A stretch of DNA of 34,781 nt, taken from positions 1 to 34,781 of the forward strand of contig JBPCVY010000274.1 in the NCBI GenBank assembly GCA_051010055.1. Reading direction: 5' to 3'. The DNA is from CAJQND01 sp051010055. GTDB taxonomy: Bacteria > Pseudomonadota > Alphaproteobacteria > Rhizobiales > CAJQND01. The notes beneath the pieces were generated by a model. The model made no database searches and was not told the DNA's origin. It was given only the letters and a program-made list of their open reading frames with translations. Both the position numbers and the translations under genes were made by a program. Below, one piece after another: positions 23,985 through 31,843 of the stretch. The number at the start of each line of letters is the position of its first letter. The first letter of the stretch is position 1.

Positions 23985-24440
23985 ATGGCGCTCTATGAGC
24001 ATATTTTTATGGTCCGTCAGGATGCATCCCCCGCCCAGGTGGAAGCGCTGACCGACCAGTTCAAATCGGTAATCACCGAAGCCGGTGGTTCGATTGGCAA
24101 ATCTGAATACTGGGGCATCAAATCCCTCACCTACCGCATCAAAAAAAACCGCAAGGCGCATTTCACGCTGATGAATATTGACAGCGGCAGCGACGCGGTT
24201 GCGGAAATGGAACGCCAGATGCGCATCAACGAAGATGTCATCCGTTTCATGACCCTGCGTATGGACGAGCTGGAAGAAGGCCCATCGGTGATGGTGCGTT
24301 CGCGCCAGGGACGTGACGACCGCCGTGGTCCGCCGCGCGACCGTGGAGATCGCGGTGACCGTGGTGACCGTGGCCCGCGCCCAGAAGCAAAAGAAACCAA
24401 AAAAGACGGCGATGCCGCTAAAGAAAGCAAGGAGGGCTGA
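23985..24440 (+). CDS. rpsF: 30S ribosomal protein S6 with DRG-repeat tail
   Basis: A 151-residue S6, binding 16S rRNA in the platform together with S18. The start at 23985 (MALYEHIFMVRQDAS) is preceded by AGGAAAGG and matches the family N-terminus; a longer in-frame extension from 23808 is not coding. The core ends near residue 100 (RFMTLRMDELEEGPS). The remaining 50 residues form a charged, disordered tail with four DRG units at 119-130 and a Lys/Glu-rich end. Such tails are common in alphaproteobacterial S6 but vary in sequence. Confidence 0.97.
   Translation: MALYEHIFMVRQDASPAQVEALTDQFKSVITEAGGSIGKSEYWGIKSLTYRIKKNRKAHFTLMNIDSGSDAVAEMERQMRINEDVIRFMTLRMDELEEGPSVMVRSRQGRDDRRGPPRDRGDRGDRGDRGPRPEAKETKKDGDAAKESKEG
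24339..24374 (+). repeat. Nine-base tandem repeat coding (Asp-Arg-Gly)4
   Basis: Four nine-base units of the form GACCGTGGN / GATCGCGGT follow each other inside rpsF. The codons differ at third positions between units, so the protein repeat is kept while the DNA drifts. Confidence 0.8.
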
Positions 24441-24442
24441 CA

Positions 24443-24688
24443 ATGGCTGGACCTGGTGCAGGTGGCCGCAGGCCGTTTTTCCGTCGCCGCAAGACATGCC
24501 CGTTTTCCGGTGAAAACGCTCCGAAAATCGATTACAAAGACACCCGTTTGCTGCAGCGCTACGTTTCCGAGCGCGGCAAGATCGTACCGAGCCGCATCAC
24601 CGCGGTTTCGGCAAAGAAACAGCGTGAACTGGCGCGCGCCATCAAACGTGCGCGTTTTCTTGGATTGCTGCCTTACGTTATCAAGTAA
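24443..24688 (+). CDS. rpsR: 30S ribosomal protein S18
   Basis: An 81-residue S18, partner of S6 on the 30S platform. The basic N-terminus RRPFFRRRKTCPFSGENAPKIDYKD, followed by LLQRYVSERGKIVPSRITAV and RARFLGLLPYV, is the canonical sequence. GGAGG lies seven bases before the ATG, inside the end of rpsF. Only two bases separate it from the rpsF stop. Confidence 0.98.
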   Translation: MAGPGAGGRRPFFRRRKTCPFSGENAPKIDYKDTRLLQRYVSERGKIVPSRITAVSAKKQRELARAIKRARFLGLLPYVIK

Positions 24689-24757
24689 GGTTTGAAACAA
24701 CCCGGTTGGGGTGGACCACAAACCCGCCTCTAACCGCTTTTAAAGCGGGACAGCCTT

Positions 24758-25753
24758 ATGGCGATATACATTCTCATCGGCATCATTGCCGGCCTTGCAG
24801 CGGCAGCGCTTTACGCAACGGTTGTCACCGGCGCGGCAATAGCATTGCTGCTTTTCTATATCGCCCCTCTTCCTCTTTTCATTGTCGGCCTTGGATGGGG
24901 CGCCGTATCGGCATTTGCCGGCGGCATTGCAGGCTCGCTCGCCCTATCAGTGGCGGTTGACCCCAAGCTTGGAGGCGTGTTTGCCATCACCGTGGCGCTG
25001 GCGCCGGTTGTTCTGAGCCATCTGGCCCTGAAATCACGGCCACTGCCCGCTGATGAAGGCCAGCCATCACCTGGCGATGAATGGTACCCGGAAGGCCGGC
25101 TGGTGATGTGGGCAACCGGGCTTGCGGTTGTTCTTGTTGCGGCAACCTTGTTCCTTACCGGTACCGGACCTGCCCAGCTCAACGAGCTGCTCAGCGAAAT
25201 GATGGAGCGTATGGCTGCTCTTCAGGGGGGAACCGGTGTGCCGGACACGCCCGAACTTCAGTCCAGCATGAAAGAGTTCATGAAAACCGCCTCGCTTTTT
25301 GTCCCGGCCATATCTGCATCCGTGTGGATTGCGGCAACGCTTCTCAATATGGCGCTGGCCAGCAAGGTTCTGAGTGCATCGGGGCGCAATGTGCGTGATT
25401 GGGCGCCGTTCCGGAATTTGGCTCTGCCGGCGGGCACCGAGTATGCGTTCGTCATCGTCGTCGCATGCGCATTTCTGCTCACCGGCACTTTTGGGCTGGT
25501 GGCAAAAACCGCCGCTTTTTCTCTGTTAACCGCTGTCGGAATTCTGGGCCTGGCAACCATCCACTACCTGGTGAAAGACTTCCCCACCCGGGTAATGATA
25601 CTCACCGGCCTCTACGCTCTTTTATTCGTCATTCCCGGCATCGGAGTTTTTCCCGTACTCGCCATGGGCTTTGGCGAGCTCATCTTCGGCTTGCGTGCCC
25701 GCAAGCAATCATCTGGCGGCAGCACCCCGCGCCCGCCTTCACAACCAACATGA
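24758..25753 (+). CDS. DUF2232 family integral membrane protein
   Basis: A 331-residue protein with about eight hydrophobic segments, beginning ILIGIIAGLAAAALYATVV and including the conserved-looking LLFYIAPLPLFIVGLGWG stretch. DUF2232 proteins commonly sit between rpsR and rplI in Hyphomicrobiales, which supports the call. They have a YybS-like membrane fold and no proven function. A soluble loop of about 25 residues (KSRPLPADEGQPSPGDEW region) follows the third segment. Probably transcribed with the ribosomal genes. Confidence 0.85.
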   Translation: MAIYILIGIIAGLAAAALYATVVTGAAIALLLFYIAPLPLFIVGLGWGAVSAFAGGIAGSLALSVAVDPKLGGVFAITVALAPVVLSHLALKSRPLPADEGQPSPGDEWYPEGRLVMWATGLAVVLVAATLFLTGTGPAQLNELLSEMMERMAALQGGTGVPDTPELQSSMKEFMKTASLFVPAISASVWIAATLLNMALASKVLSASGRNVRDWAPFRNLALPAGTEYAFVIVVACAFLLTGTFGLVAKTAAFSLLTAVGILGLATIHYLVKDFPTRVMILTGLYALLFVIPGIGVFPVLAMGFGELIFGLRARKQSSGGSTPRPPSQPT

Positions 25754-25794
25754 AACGAAACTTACGAACCAGGTTCTAATTCAGGAGAAGAAAA

Positions 25795-26508
25795 ATGAAT
25801 GTAATTTTGCTGGAACGCGTCGGCAAACTTGGCCAGATGGGCGATGTGGTCAAGGTGAAAGACGGCTATGCCCGTAACTTCCTTTTGCCCCAGGGCAAAG
25901 CACTGCGCGCCAACAAGGCGAACATGGCCCAGTTCGAAGCCCAGCGGGCCGAACTTGAAAAACGCAATGCGGAACGCAAGGGCGATGCCAAAAGCACCGC
26001 TGCTAACCTTGAAGACCAGACATTTGTTGTCATCCGTACCGCAGGTGATTCCGGCCAGCTTTACGGTTCGGTATCAACCCGCGACATTGCTGCCCTTATT
26101 CAGGAATCCACCGGCGCTTCGGTTACCCGCAGTAACATCAACCTGCCTCTGCCGATCAAAACCATCGGCTTGCATGAAGTTATGGTGAACCTTCATGCGG
26201 AAGTGGAACTGCCGATTACGCTGAACGTTGCCCGCTCAGAAGATGAGGCAGAACGCCAGGCACGCGGTGAAGATGTAACCGCCGAGCAGGTTGACGATGA
26301 AGGTGACGAAGAAGCAATCGCTCCTGAAGAAGTGTTCGAAGACGAAGCCTTGGTCGAAGAAGCCAAGGTAGAACTTCAAAACGGAGACACCGGCGAAGAA
26401 GCTGCTGAAGGCGAAGAATCTGCAAGTGAAAATGAAGCCGCTGAAGAAGCTTCAAGCGAAGAAGCCGCAAGCGACGTCGCTGAAGGCGAAGAAGAAGCAA
26501 AATCATAA
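25795..26508 (+). CDS. rplI: 50S ribosomal protein L9 with long acidic tail
   Basis: A 237-residue L9; typical L9 has about 150. The N-domain MNVILLERVGKLGQMGDVV and the signature GYARNFLLPQGKA bind 23S rRNA, a helix follows, and the C-domain (SGQLYGSVSTRDIAALIQ to ITLNVARSEDE) ends near residue 150. The rest is about 88 residues of mainly Glu, Ala, Asp and Ser, predicted disordered. AGGAG precedes the ATG. Alphaproteobacterial L9 often has an acidic tail, but this one is long. It closes the rpsF operon ahead of a strong terminator. Confidence 0.96.
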   Translation: MNVILLERVGKLGQMGDVVKVKDGYARNFLLPQGKALRANKANMAQFEAQRAELEKRNAERKGDAKSTAANLEDQTFVVIRTAGDSGQLYGSVSTRDIAALIQESTGASVTRSNINLPLPIKTIGLHEVMVNLHAEVELPITLNVARSEDEAERQARGEDVTAEQVDDEGDEEAIAPEEVFEDEALVEEAKVELQNGDTGEEAAEGEESASENEAAEEASSEEAASDVAEGEEEAKS

Positions 26509-26533
26509 GCCTCCCACAACAGGCTTACCGTTG

Positions 26534-26561
26534 AGGGCGTCCCTTGGGGCGCCCTTTTTTT
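26534..26561 (+). terminator. Intrinsic terminator after rplI
   Basis: AGGGCGTCC (26534-26542) pairs over nine positions, one of them a G-T wobble, with GGGCGCCCT (26547-26555), loop CTTG, followed by a run of seven T. It ends the rpsF-rpsR-DUF2232-rplI transcript. Confidence 0.93.
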
Positions 26562-26701
26562 GCCATTCGCACGCGCAACGGCAAAATATTGCGCTTTAGC
26601 GCCTGTCGGAATATATTTGAGTGACGTTTCTTCTGCATCTTGCAGGAAAGAACCCAGATCAAGGGTCAAGGAGATAGAGCGGAAACCAGGAGGACGCGGT
26701 A

Positions 26702-27952
26702 ATGTTTTCCCTTCTCCACAATATGCTTGATCAGATGATCAAGACCGGGTCGCTAAAGCTGACTGATGCCCAAGGCCAATCCCATAGGTATGGTGATGGC
26801 ACCGGCGAAGATGTTCATGTGCTTATCAAAGACAGTTCCAATTATTGGAAACTGGCCTATCACCCGGACCTTTACATGGGTGAGGCCTACATGGACGGCA
26901 GCCTCATCATGGAAAAGGGCACCGTTTACGACCTGCTGCAGTTGGTAGGTTCGCAAATGCGCTACGCCGACCGCTCAAGCTGGCGCATTCCAGACAAGAT
27001 AAGCTACTACAAACGCATCCTTTCGAGCCTCAATCCGGTTGAGCGGGCCCGCAAGAATGTGGCGCACCACTATGACCTCTCCGGCGAACTTTATGACTTG
27101 TTCCTTGACCGGGACCGGCAATATTCATGCGCCTATTTCGAATCCCCTGACCAGTCGCTTGACAATGCCCAACTGGCGAAAAAGCGCCATATAGCGGCAA
27201 AGCTTGCCCTTGAACCGGGCATGCGCGTGCTTGATATCGGCTCAGGCTGGGGCGGGCTTGCCCTTTACCTTGCGGAAATGTGCGATGTGGACGTGGTTGG
27301 CGTTACTCTATCTGAGGAACAGCACAAGATCTCCCGCCAGCGGGTAAACAACCGGGGACTGGAGGGGCGCATTGATATCCGGCTCAGGGACTACCGGCTA
27401 TTGGATGAAAAATTCGACCGTATTGTCTCTGTCGGCATGTTTGAGCATGTGGGCCTTAGCCATTTCGGTGAATTCTTTGGCAAGGTGAATGATCGGCTTG
27501 CTACTGATGGCGCAGCCCTTCTTCACACCATCGGAAGGCCACATGGCCCGGCGGCGACCAGCCGCTGGATCCAGAAGTACATCTTCCCGGGCGGCTACAT
27601 TCCCTCCCTTTCTGAAATGCAGCCGGCAATAGAGCGCAGCGGGCTCTATGTTTGCGACGTTGAGGTCTTGCGCCTTCACTATGCCGAAACCCTTAAGGCC
27701 TGGCGCACCCGTTTCCTCGACCATTGGGACAAGGCAGCAAAAATTTATGACGAACGCTTCTGCCGCATGTGGGAATTTTACCTTGCTGCTTCTGAGATGG
27801 CATTCCGTCAGGAAGGACTGAATATATTCCAGGTGCAGGTGGCGACCCATCAGGAAGTTTTGCCGCTCACCCGCGACTATATGATCGAAGCCGAAGAGCG
27901 CCTTCGCACGGGCGATCAGAAATCCCGCCGTCCGACCAGCGTTTCGCGTTAA
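26702..27952 (+). CDS. cfa: Cyclopropane-fatty-acyl-phospholipid synthase family protein
   Basis: A 416-residue methyltransferase that adds a methylene group from SAM to double bonds of membrane phospholipids. The N-terminal lipid-binding part leads to HHYDLSGELYDLFLD (122-136), then the SAM motif VLDIGSGWGGLALYLAE (from 176), GVTLSEEQ and SVGMFEHVG, and the C-terminal WEFYLAASEMAFR. Length is near the usual 380-420. GGAGG lies eight bases before the ATG. It stands between rplI and dnaB with its own terminator-like hairpin, so it is probably an independent unit. Several cfa paralogues are usual in this group, and the precise product (CFA or methyl-branched) is not certain. Confidence 0.9.
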   Translation: MFSLLHNMLDQMIKTGSLKLTDAQGQSHRYGDGTGEDVHVLIKDSSNYWKLAYHPDLYMGEAYMDGSLIMEKGTVYDLLQLVGSQMRYADRSSWRIPDKISYYKRILSSLNPVERARKNVAHHYDLSGELYDLFLDRDRQYSCAYFESPDQSLDNAQLAKKRHIAAKLALEPGMRVLDIGSGWGGLALYLAEMCDVDVVGVTLSEEQHKISRQRVNNRGLEGRIDIRLRDYRLLDEKFDRIVSVGMFEHVGLSHFGEFFGKVNDRLATDGAALLHTIGRPHGPAATSRWIQKYIFPGGYIPSLSEMQPAIERSGLYVCDVEVLRLHYAETLKAWRTRFLDHWDKAAKIYDERFCRMWEFYLAASEMAFRQEGLNIFQVQVATHQEVLPLTRDYMIEAEERLRTGDQKSRRPTSVSR

Positions 27953-27977
27953 TTGTCAAATGAAAACTTAGAAGCAT

Positions 27978-27998
27978 GAGGCGAATCACATTCGCTTC
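27978..27998 (+). terminator. Hairpin after cfa, possible terminator
   Basis: GAGGCGAAT and ATTCGCTTC (27978-27986 and 27990-27998) pair over nine positions with one wobble around a CAC loop. The following TTGATAA is a weak U-tract, so efficiency may be low. Confidence 0.5.
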
Positions 27999-28108
27999 TT
28001 GATAACGTGTGGATTGCGTGCACAAAAATTCGGACCGCGCATTTTACCCACAATAGGTAGGATTTTTGGCTCTGTCGCACGAGCGTCATAATTGTTTAAA
28101 CAAGGCCA

Positions 28109-29608
28109 ATGGAACCTGCCCAACAAATAATTCCTGATGAAATTGACTCTGATGAGGAACAATTTCGCAGCCCGCCCCACAATCTAGAGGCCGAACAGGC
28201 CCTGTTGGGCGCCATTCTGGTGAACAATGAAGCCTGCGACCGGGTGTCGGGATTTTTGCAGCCGGAGCACTTCTTTGAACCACTGCACGCGCGCATTTTT
28301 GAAGCGGCGGCAACGCTCATCCGGTCAGGCAAGCTGGCATCTCCGGTTACGCTGAAAACGTTTTTCGAAAGCGATGCAACACTGGCAGAAATCGGTGGAC
28401 CGGCCTATTTTGCACGCCTTGCTGCAGCGGCCACCACCATCATCAATGCGGAAGAATACGGCCGCACCATATACGAGCTTGCCCAGCGGCGCACTCTGAT
28501 TGATATCGGCACCGATATTGTCAACGAAAGCTTCGACACCCCTGTTGATTCCTCGCCGCGCGAGCTTATCGAGCGGGCCGAGCAATCACTCTACAAGCTT
28601 GCCGAAACGGGCAAATACGGCCAGGGCTTCCAGCCGTTCGGCACCGCCCTTACCGACGCTATTGATATGGCAGCTGCTGCCTATGAGCGTGACGGCGGGC
28701 TTTCGGGCATCTCTTGCGGCCTCACCGATATCGACCAGCGCATGGGCGGTTTGCAAAAGGCAGACCTTGTTATTCTGGCGGGCCGGCCATCGATGGGTAA
28801 AACCTCGCTTGCCACCAACATTGCCTATCAGGTTGCGAAGAGTTACGAGGCCGAGCACCAGCCGGATGGCACGGTAAAGGTTACCAATGGCGGCGTGGTG
28901 GCGTTCTTTTCGCTTGAAATGTCGTCGGAGCAGCTTGCCTCGCGTATTCTTTCCGAGCGCGCGGAAATCTCTTCTGAAAAAATCCGCCGCGGCAAGATTT
29001 CCGAGGCCGAGTTCCAGCGCCTTGTCGAAGCCAGCCAGGAAATGTCATCCCTGCCGCTTTATATTGACGATACGGGCGGCCTTACCATTGCGCAGGTGGC
29101 CGCGCGCGCAAGGCGTTTGAAACGCCAGCGCGGTCTGGGGCTCATCGTTGTTGACTACCTGCAGCTTCTGGCCGGTTCATCGCGCCGCGCCTCGGAAGGA
29201 CGTGTTCAGGAAATTACCGAAATCACCACCGGCCTTAAGGCACTCGCCAAGGAGCTGGAGGTGCCCGTGATGGCTCTGTCGCAGCTTTCTCGTCAAGTGG
29301 AGCAGCGCGAAGACAAGCGGCCCCAGCTTTCTGACTTGCGTGAATCAGGTTCCATTGAGCAGGACGCGGACGTTGTCGCCTTCGTTTTCCGTGAGGAGTA
29401 TTATGTGGAACGCCGCCAGCCGCGGGAAAACACGCCTGAGCATTACGAGTGGCAGGAAGAAATGGACAGCGTGATGGGCACAGCCGAGGTAATTATCGGC
29501 AAGCAGCGTCATGGCCCCACCGGCACCATCAAACTGCAATTCCAGGCCGAGTTTACGAAGTTCTCAAACTTTGTTGCCGACGAATATCTTCCCGAGCGGA
29601 TGGAATAA
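28109..29608 (+). CDS. dnaB: Replicative DNA helicase
   Basis: A 499-residue DnaB, the hexameric helicase that unwinds DNA ahead of the replisome. The N-terminal domain begins PPHNLEAEQALLGAIL (22-37), and the RecA-like domain has Walker A GRPSMGKTS (225-233), FFSLEMSSEQLASRIL, the Walker B region LIVVDYLQLL, SRQVEQREDKRPQLSDLRESGSIEQDAD (in parts: QLSDLRESGSIEQDAD) and a final KQRHGPTGTI loop. Length is normal and no intein is present at the usual P-loop site. Confidence 0.97.
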   Translation: MEPAQQIIPDEIDSDEEQFRSPPHNLEAEQALLGAILVNNEACDRVSGFLQPEHFFEPLHARIFEAAATLIRSGKLASPVTLKTFFESDATLAEIGGPAYFARLAAAATTIINAEEYGRTIYELAQRRTLIDIGTDIVNESFDTPVDSSPRELIERAEQSLYKLAETGKYGQGFQPFGTALTDAIDMAAAAYERDGGLSGISCGLTDIDQRMGGLQKADLVILAGRPSMGKTSLATNIAYQVAKSYEAEHQPDGTVKVTNGGVVAFFSLEMSSEQLASRILSERAEISSEKIRRGKISEAEFQRLVEASQEMSSLPLYIDDTGGLTIAQVAARARRLKRQRGLGLIVVDYLQLLAGSSRRASEGRVQEITEITTGLKALAKELEVPVMALSQLSRQVEQREDKRPQLSDLRESGSIEQDADVVAFVFREEYYVERRQPRENTPEHYEWQEEMDSVMGTAEVIIGKQRHGPTGTIKLQFQAEFTKFSNFVADEYLPERME

Positions 29609-29626
29609 AAATTTGCTCCAGAAATA

Positions 29627-29659
29627 GCGAAGGCATCACCCCAGCTGTGATGCCTTCGC
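29627..29659. terminator. Perfect 13-base hairpin between dnaB and the DUF6356 gene
   Basis: GCGAAGGCATCAC (29627-29639) and GTGATGCCTTCGC (29647-29659) are exact complements with a seven-base loop. It lies 18 bases after the dnaB stop and between convergent genes. There is no long T-tract, so it may be a bidirectional or Rho-assisted terminator or a 3' end stabiliser. Confidence 0.7.
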
Positions 29660-29775
29660 AAATTGCAAGTCCCAGCCACGGACACCCTCCCCAGGACTTG
29701 TCCATGTACCTTTGCCCGGTTTCAGTCCCTACACAAAAACCAGAACGTGCAGGACTCGCTTTTGTACGGCCTAAA

Positions 29776-30048
29776 TCAGGAACCAGCTTGCGCGGGAACT
29801 TGAGTAGCCGCCTTCTGCTCGGCGCCTTCTGCAACCTGGCGCCGGTTCGTCAACTCATCACTCAAATCTTTCATCATTCTGCTTGCAGTTGTTTCAAACA
29901 GAAAAGGAAAGAAAGCGTGGATAATGGCTGCCGAACCCGCCCCAACCATGCGCACGCCGCGCGTGGTGGCAAACATGAAATGTTCCCAGTAGGTTTCATC
30001 GACCGTTGCCGGATGGTTTGTAAACAGTCCTAACGGCTTCCACGCCAT
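29776..30048 (-). CDS. DUF6356 family small protein
   Basis: A 90-residue protein opening with WKPLGLFTNHPATVDETYWEHF and containing a hydrophobic stretch RMVGAGSAAIIHAFFPFLF, which I recognise as the DUF6356 pattern (TxHPxSV-E-Y-EH and IHAxFPFLF). One membrane-associated helix is likely. Function is unknown. The start at 30048 is chosen because GGAG lies six bases upstream; ATGs at 30060 and 30087 are in frame but poorly placed. It is divergent from the Lrp-type regulator gene. Confidence 0.72.
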   Translation of the reverse strand: MAWKPLGLFTNHPATVDETYWEHFMFATTRGVRMVGAGSAAIIHAFFPFLFETTASRMMKDLSDELTNRRQVAEGAEQKAATQVPAQAGS

Positions 30049-30134
30049 AACGTTCTCCATCCCAGAATATTCATACTTTTGGCTCACATCTTATTGCATG
30101 AGTCTTCGTGGAAATTTGCCCAAACTTCGCACGA

Positions 30135-30187
30135 ATTTCCCGCTTGAAAATCAGGATTTCCCAAAATACTAATAAAACATGGGAAAT
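30135..30187. promoter_or_regulatory. Candidate operator with three ATTTCCC-type sites at the lrp-like promoter
   Basis: ATTTCCC occurs at 30135-30141 and 30156-30162, exactly 21 bases (two helical turns) apart. ATTTCCCA (30156-30163) also forms an inverted pair with TGGGAAAT (30180-30187), which overlaps the start codon. The sites bracket the -35 and -10 candidates, as expected for autoregulation by an Lrp/AsnC octamer that wraps phased sites. Binding is inferred. Confidence 0.5.
30144..30172 (+). promoter_or_regulatory. Candidate promoter giving a leaderless lrp-like transcript
   Basis: TTGAAA (30144-30149) and TACTAA (30167-30172) are 17 bases apart. The expected start point, six to eight bases after the -10, falls at 30178-30180, on the ATG itself. 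No ribosome binding site precedes the ATG, which fits a leaderless mRNA. Confidence 0.45.
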
Positions 30188-30649
30188 TCTCTCGACCAAT
30201 TTGATCAAGCCATACTGCGCCTGTTGCAGGAAGACGCAGATTTACCCCTCAACGCAATTGCCGACAAAGTGCACCTGTCGCGCAATGCCTGCTGGCGGCG
30301 CATCAAGAGGCTGGAAGATGACGGCATAATCCGTGGCCGGGTTGCGCTGTTGGATCCGCACAAAGTCAATCTCGGCTTGAAAGTTTTGATGGCAGTGCGC
30401 ACGGACAGGCATACCCCTGAATGGCTCGAGAATTTTCATACCGTTGTATCGGGCATACCTGAAATCACCGAGGTGCTGCGCATCAGCGGAAACACCGATT
30501 ACCTGCTCATTGCCGTGGTGCCGGATATGCGCGCGTTCGACCAGCTTTACCGCCGGCTCACCGCACGGGTGGAACTTGCCGATGTTTCCTCAAGTTTTGT
30601 TATGGAAGAAATCAAAAGTACAACCGCTCTGCCCTTGAGCTATGCGTAA
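30179..30649 (+). CDS. Lrp/AsnC family transcriptional regulator
   Basis: A 156-residue regulator. Residues 5-55 form the AsnC-type helix-turn-helix (LDQFDQAILRLLQEDADLPL, then ADKVHLSRNACWRRIKRLEDDGII), and the rest is the RAM/ACT-like ligand and oligomerisation domain (EVLRISGNTDYLLIAVVPDM). The CWRRI recognition helix is typical of the amino-acid-responsive group. It lies 21 bases before alr on the same strand, so D/L-alanine or another amino acid is a reasonable guess as effector. Confidence 0.92.
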   Translation: MGNSLDQFDQAILRLLQEDADLPLNAIADKVHLSRNACWRRIKRLEDDGIIRGRVALLDPHKVNLGLKVLMAVRTDRHTPEWLENFHTVVSGIPEITEVLRISGNTDYLLIAVVPDMRAFDQLYRRLTARVELADVSSSFVMEEIKSTTALPLSYA

Positions 30650-30670
30650 AGCTGTTTATGGTGCGGGGCC

Positions 30671-31792
30671 ATGAATAAAGGCCCCTGTTTTGCGGGCGTT
30701 GAGATGCATATCGATCTTCACGCCCTTCAAGAAAATTACCGCAAACTGGCAACCATCAGCAGGCCGGCTGAATGCGGCGCCGCTGTGAAAGCCAACGCTT
30801 ATGGCCTTGGCATGAAACAGTGCGCAACCGCCCTGTGGGAGGCCGGGTGCAGAACATTCTTCGTGGCACTCACCGATGAAGCCTGCCAGCTACGTGCGGT
30901 GTTACCGGATGCATCCATTTACGTTCTGAATGGCCTGGCGCCGGGGGCGGCCAACACGCTTGCCGATGGCAACCTGCGCCCCGTATTGGCAAGCCGCGAA
31001 CAGGTAGACGAATGGGTTGGTTATTGCCGCGAACAAGGTGCAAAACTGTCCGCAGCGCTGCATATAGAAAGCGGCATAAACCGTCTTGGCCTCACCGCAG
31101 CCGAGGTGGCCGCACTGGCAGAAACCCCTGATATTTTCGATGGCTTTGAGCTGTCCCTCGTCATTTCCCATCTGGCCAGCGCAGATGAGCCGGACAATCC
31201 GATAAACCCGGCTCAAATCGATGAATTCAATCGCCTGCGCGCCATGTTGCCCGCCGCGCCTGCAAGCCTTGCCAATTCGTCCGGCACAATGTGCGGTAAG
31301 GACTATCACTTCGACCTCACCCGCCCGGGCATTGCCCTTTTTGGCTCCCATTTGCACCCAAGCGCTCTCACCGATCCGATGAAAACGGTGGTGCGGCTCT
31401 ACGGCACGGTGATGCAATCGCGCCATATCGCAAAAGGTGAAACCGTCGGCTATTCCACAACCTGGAAAGCGGAGCGCCCATCGCGCATCGCGGTAATCGC
31501 CGCAGGCTATGCTGATGGCTATCAGCGCGCCCTGTCCTTCGATCCGGCAGAGCCGCCAGCGCGCGTTTGGATTGACGGCCATTACGCACCGGTCGTTGGA
31601 AGGGTTTCAATGGACATGATAACGGTTGACGTGACCGACATTCCTGACAAAATTGCCCAGCGCGGTGACCGTGCCGAACTGCTGGGAGATCACATCAGCG
31701 TTGATGAATTGGCGCACCGGGCCGGAACAATTTCATATGAGATTTTCACCGGTTTGGGTTTGCGCGCAAAACGCGTATATTCGCCGGATTGA
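30671..31792 (+). CDS. alr: Alanine racemase
   Basis: A 373-residue PLP enzyme that interconverts L- and D-alanine for peptidoglycan. The PLP lysine is K40 in AAVKANAYGLG; HIESGINRLGL, LANSSGTM and RPGIALFGSHLHP follow; the second catalytic base is the tyrosine of VGYSTTW, and GRVSMDMITVDVTD closes the substrate site. The usual G-T-W variant near the tyrosine is replaced by S-T-T-W, a minor difference. It follows the Lrp-type regulator closely, and dnaB-alr neighbourhood is common in alphaproteobacteria. Confidence 0.95.
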   Translation: MNKGPCFAGVEMHIDLHALQENYRKLATISRPAECGAAVKANAYGLGMKQCATALWEAGCRTFFVALTDEACQLRAVLPDASIYVLNGLAPGAANTLADGNLRPVLASREQVDEWVGYCREQGAKLSAALHIESGINRLGLTAAEVAALAETPDIFDGFELSLVISHLASADEPDNPINPAQIDEFNRLRAMLPAAPASLANSSGTMCGKDYHFDLTRPGIALFGSHLHPSALTDPMKTVVRLYGTVMQSRHIAKGETVGYSTTWKAERPSRIAVIAAGYADGYQRALSFDPAEPPARVWIDGHYAPVVGRVSMDMITVDVTDIPDKIAQRGDRAELLGDHISVDELAHRAGTISYEIFTGLGLRAKRVYSPD

Positions 31793-31843
31793 CCACGCGG
31801 CAAAGGCGGCGGGTGAAGGGTGACAATTGGGGGCTGATTCACA

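Noticed and set aside
24339..24374. Tandem nine-base repeats as a possible CRISPR or iteron array
   Set aside because: Units are contiguous, in frame, only nine bases long, and code for Asp-Arg-Gly in S6.
26216..26506. Leu/Arg-rich open frame opposite the rplI tail
   Set aside because: It is the complement of the Glu-rich codons of the L9 tail; the regular LLRL pattern has no independent meaning.
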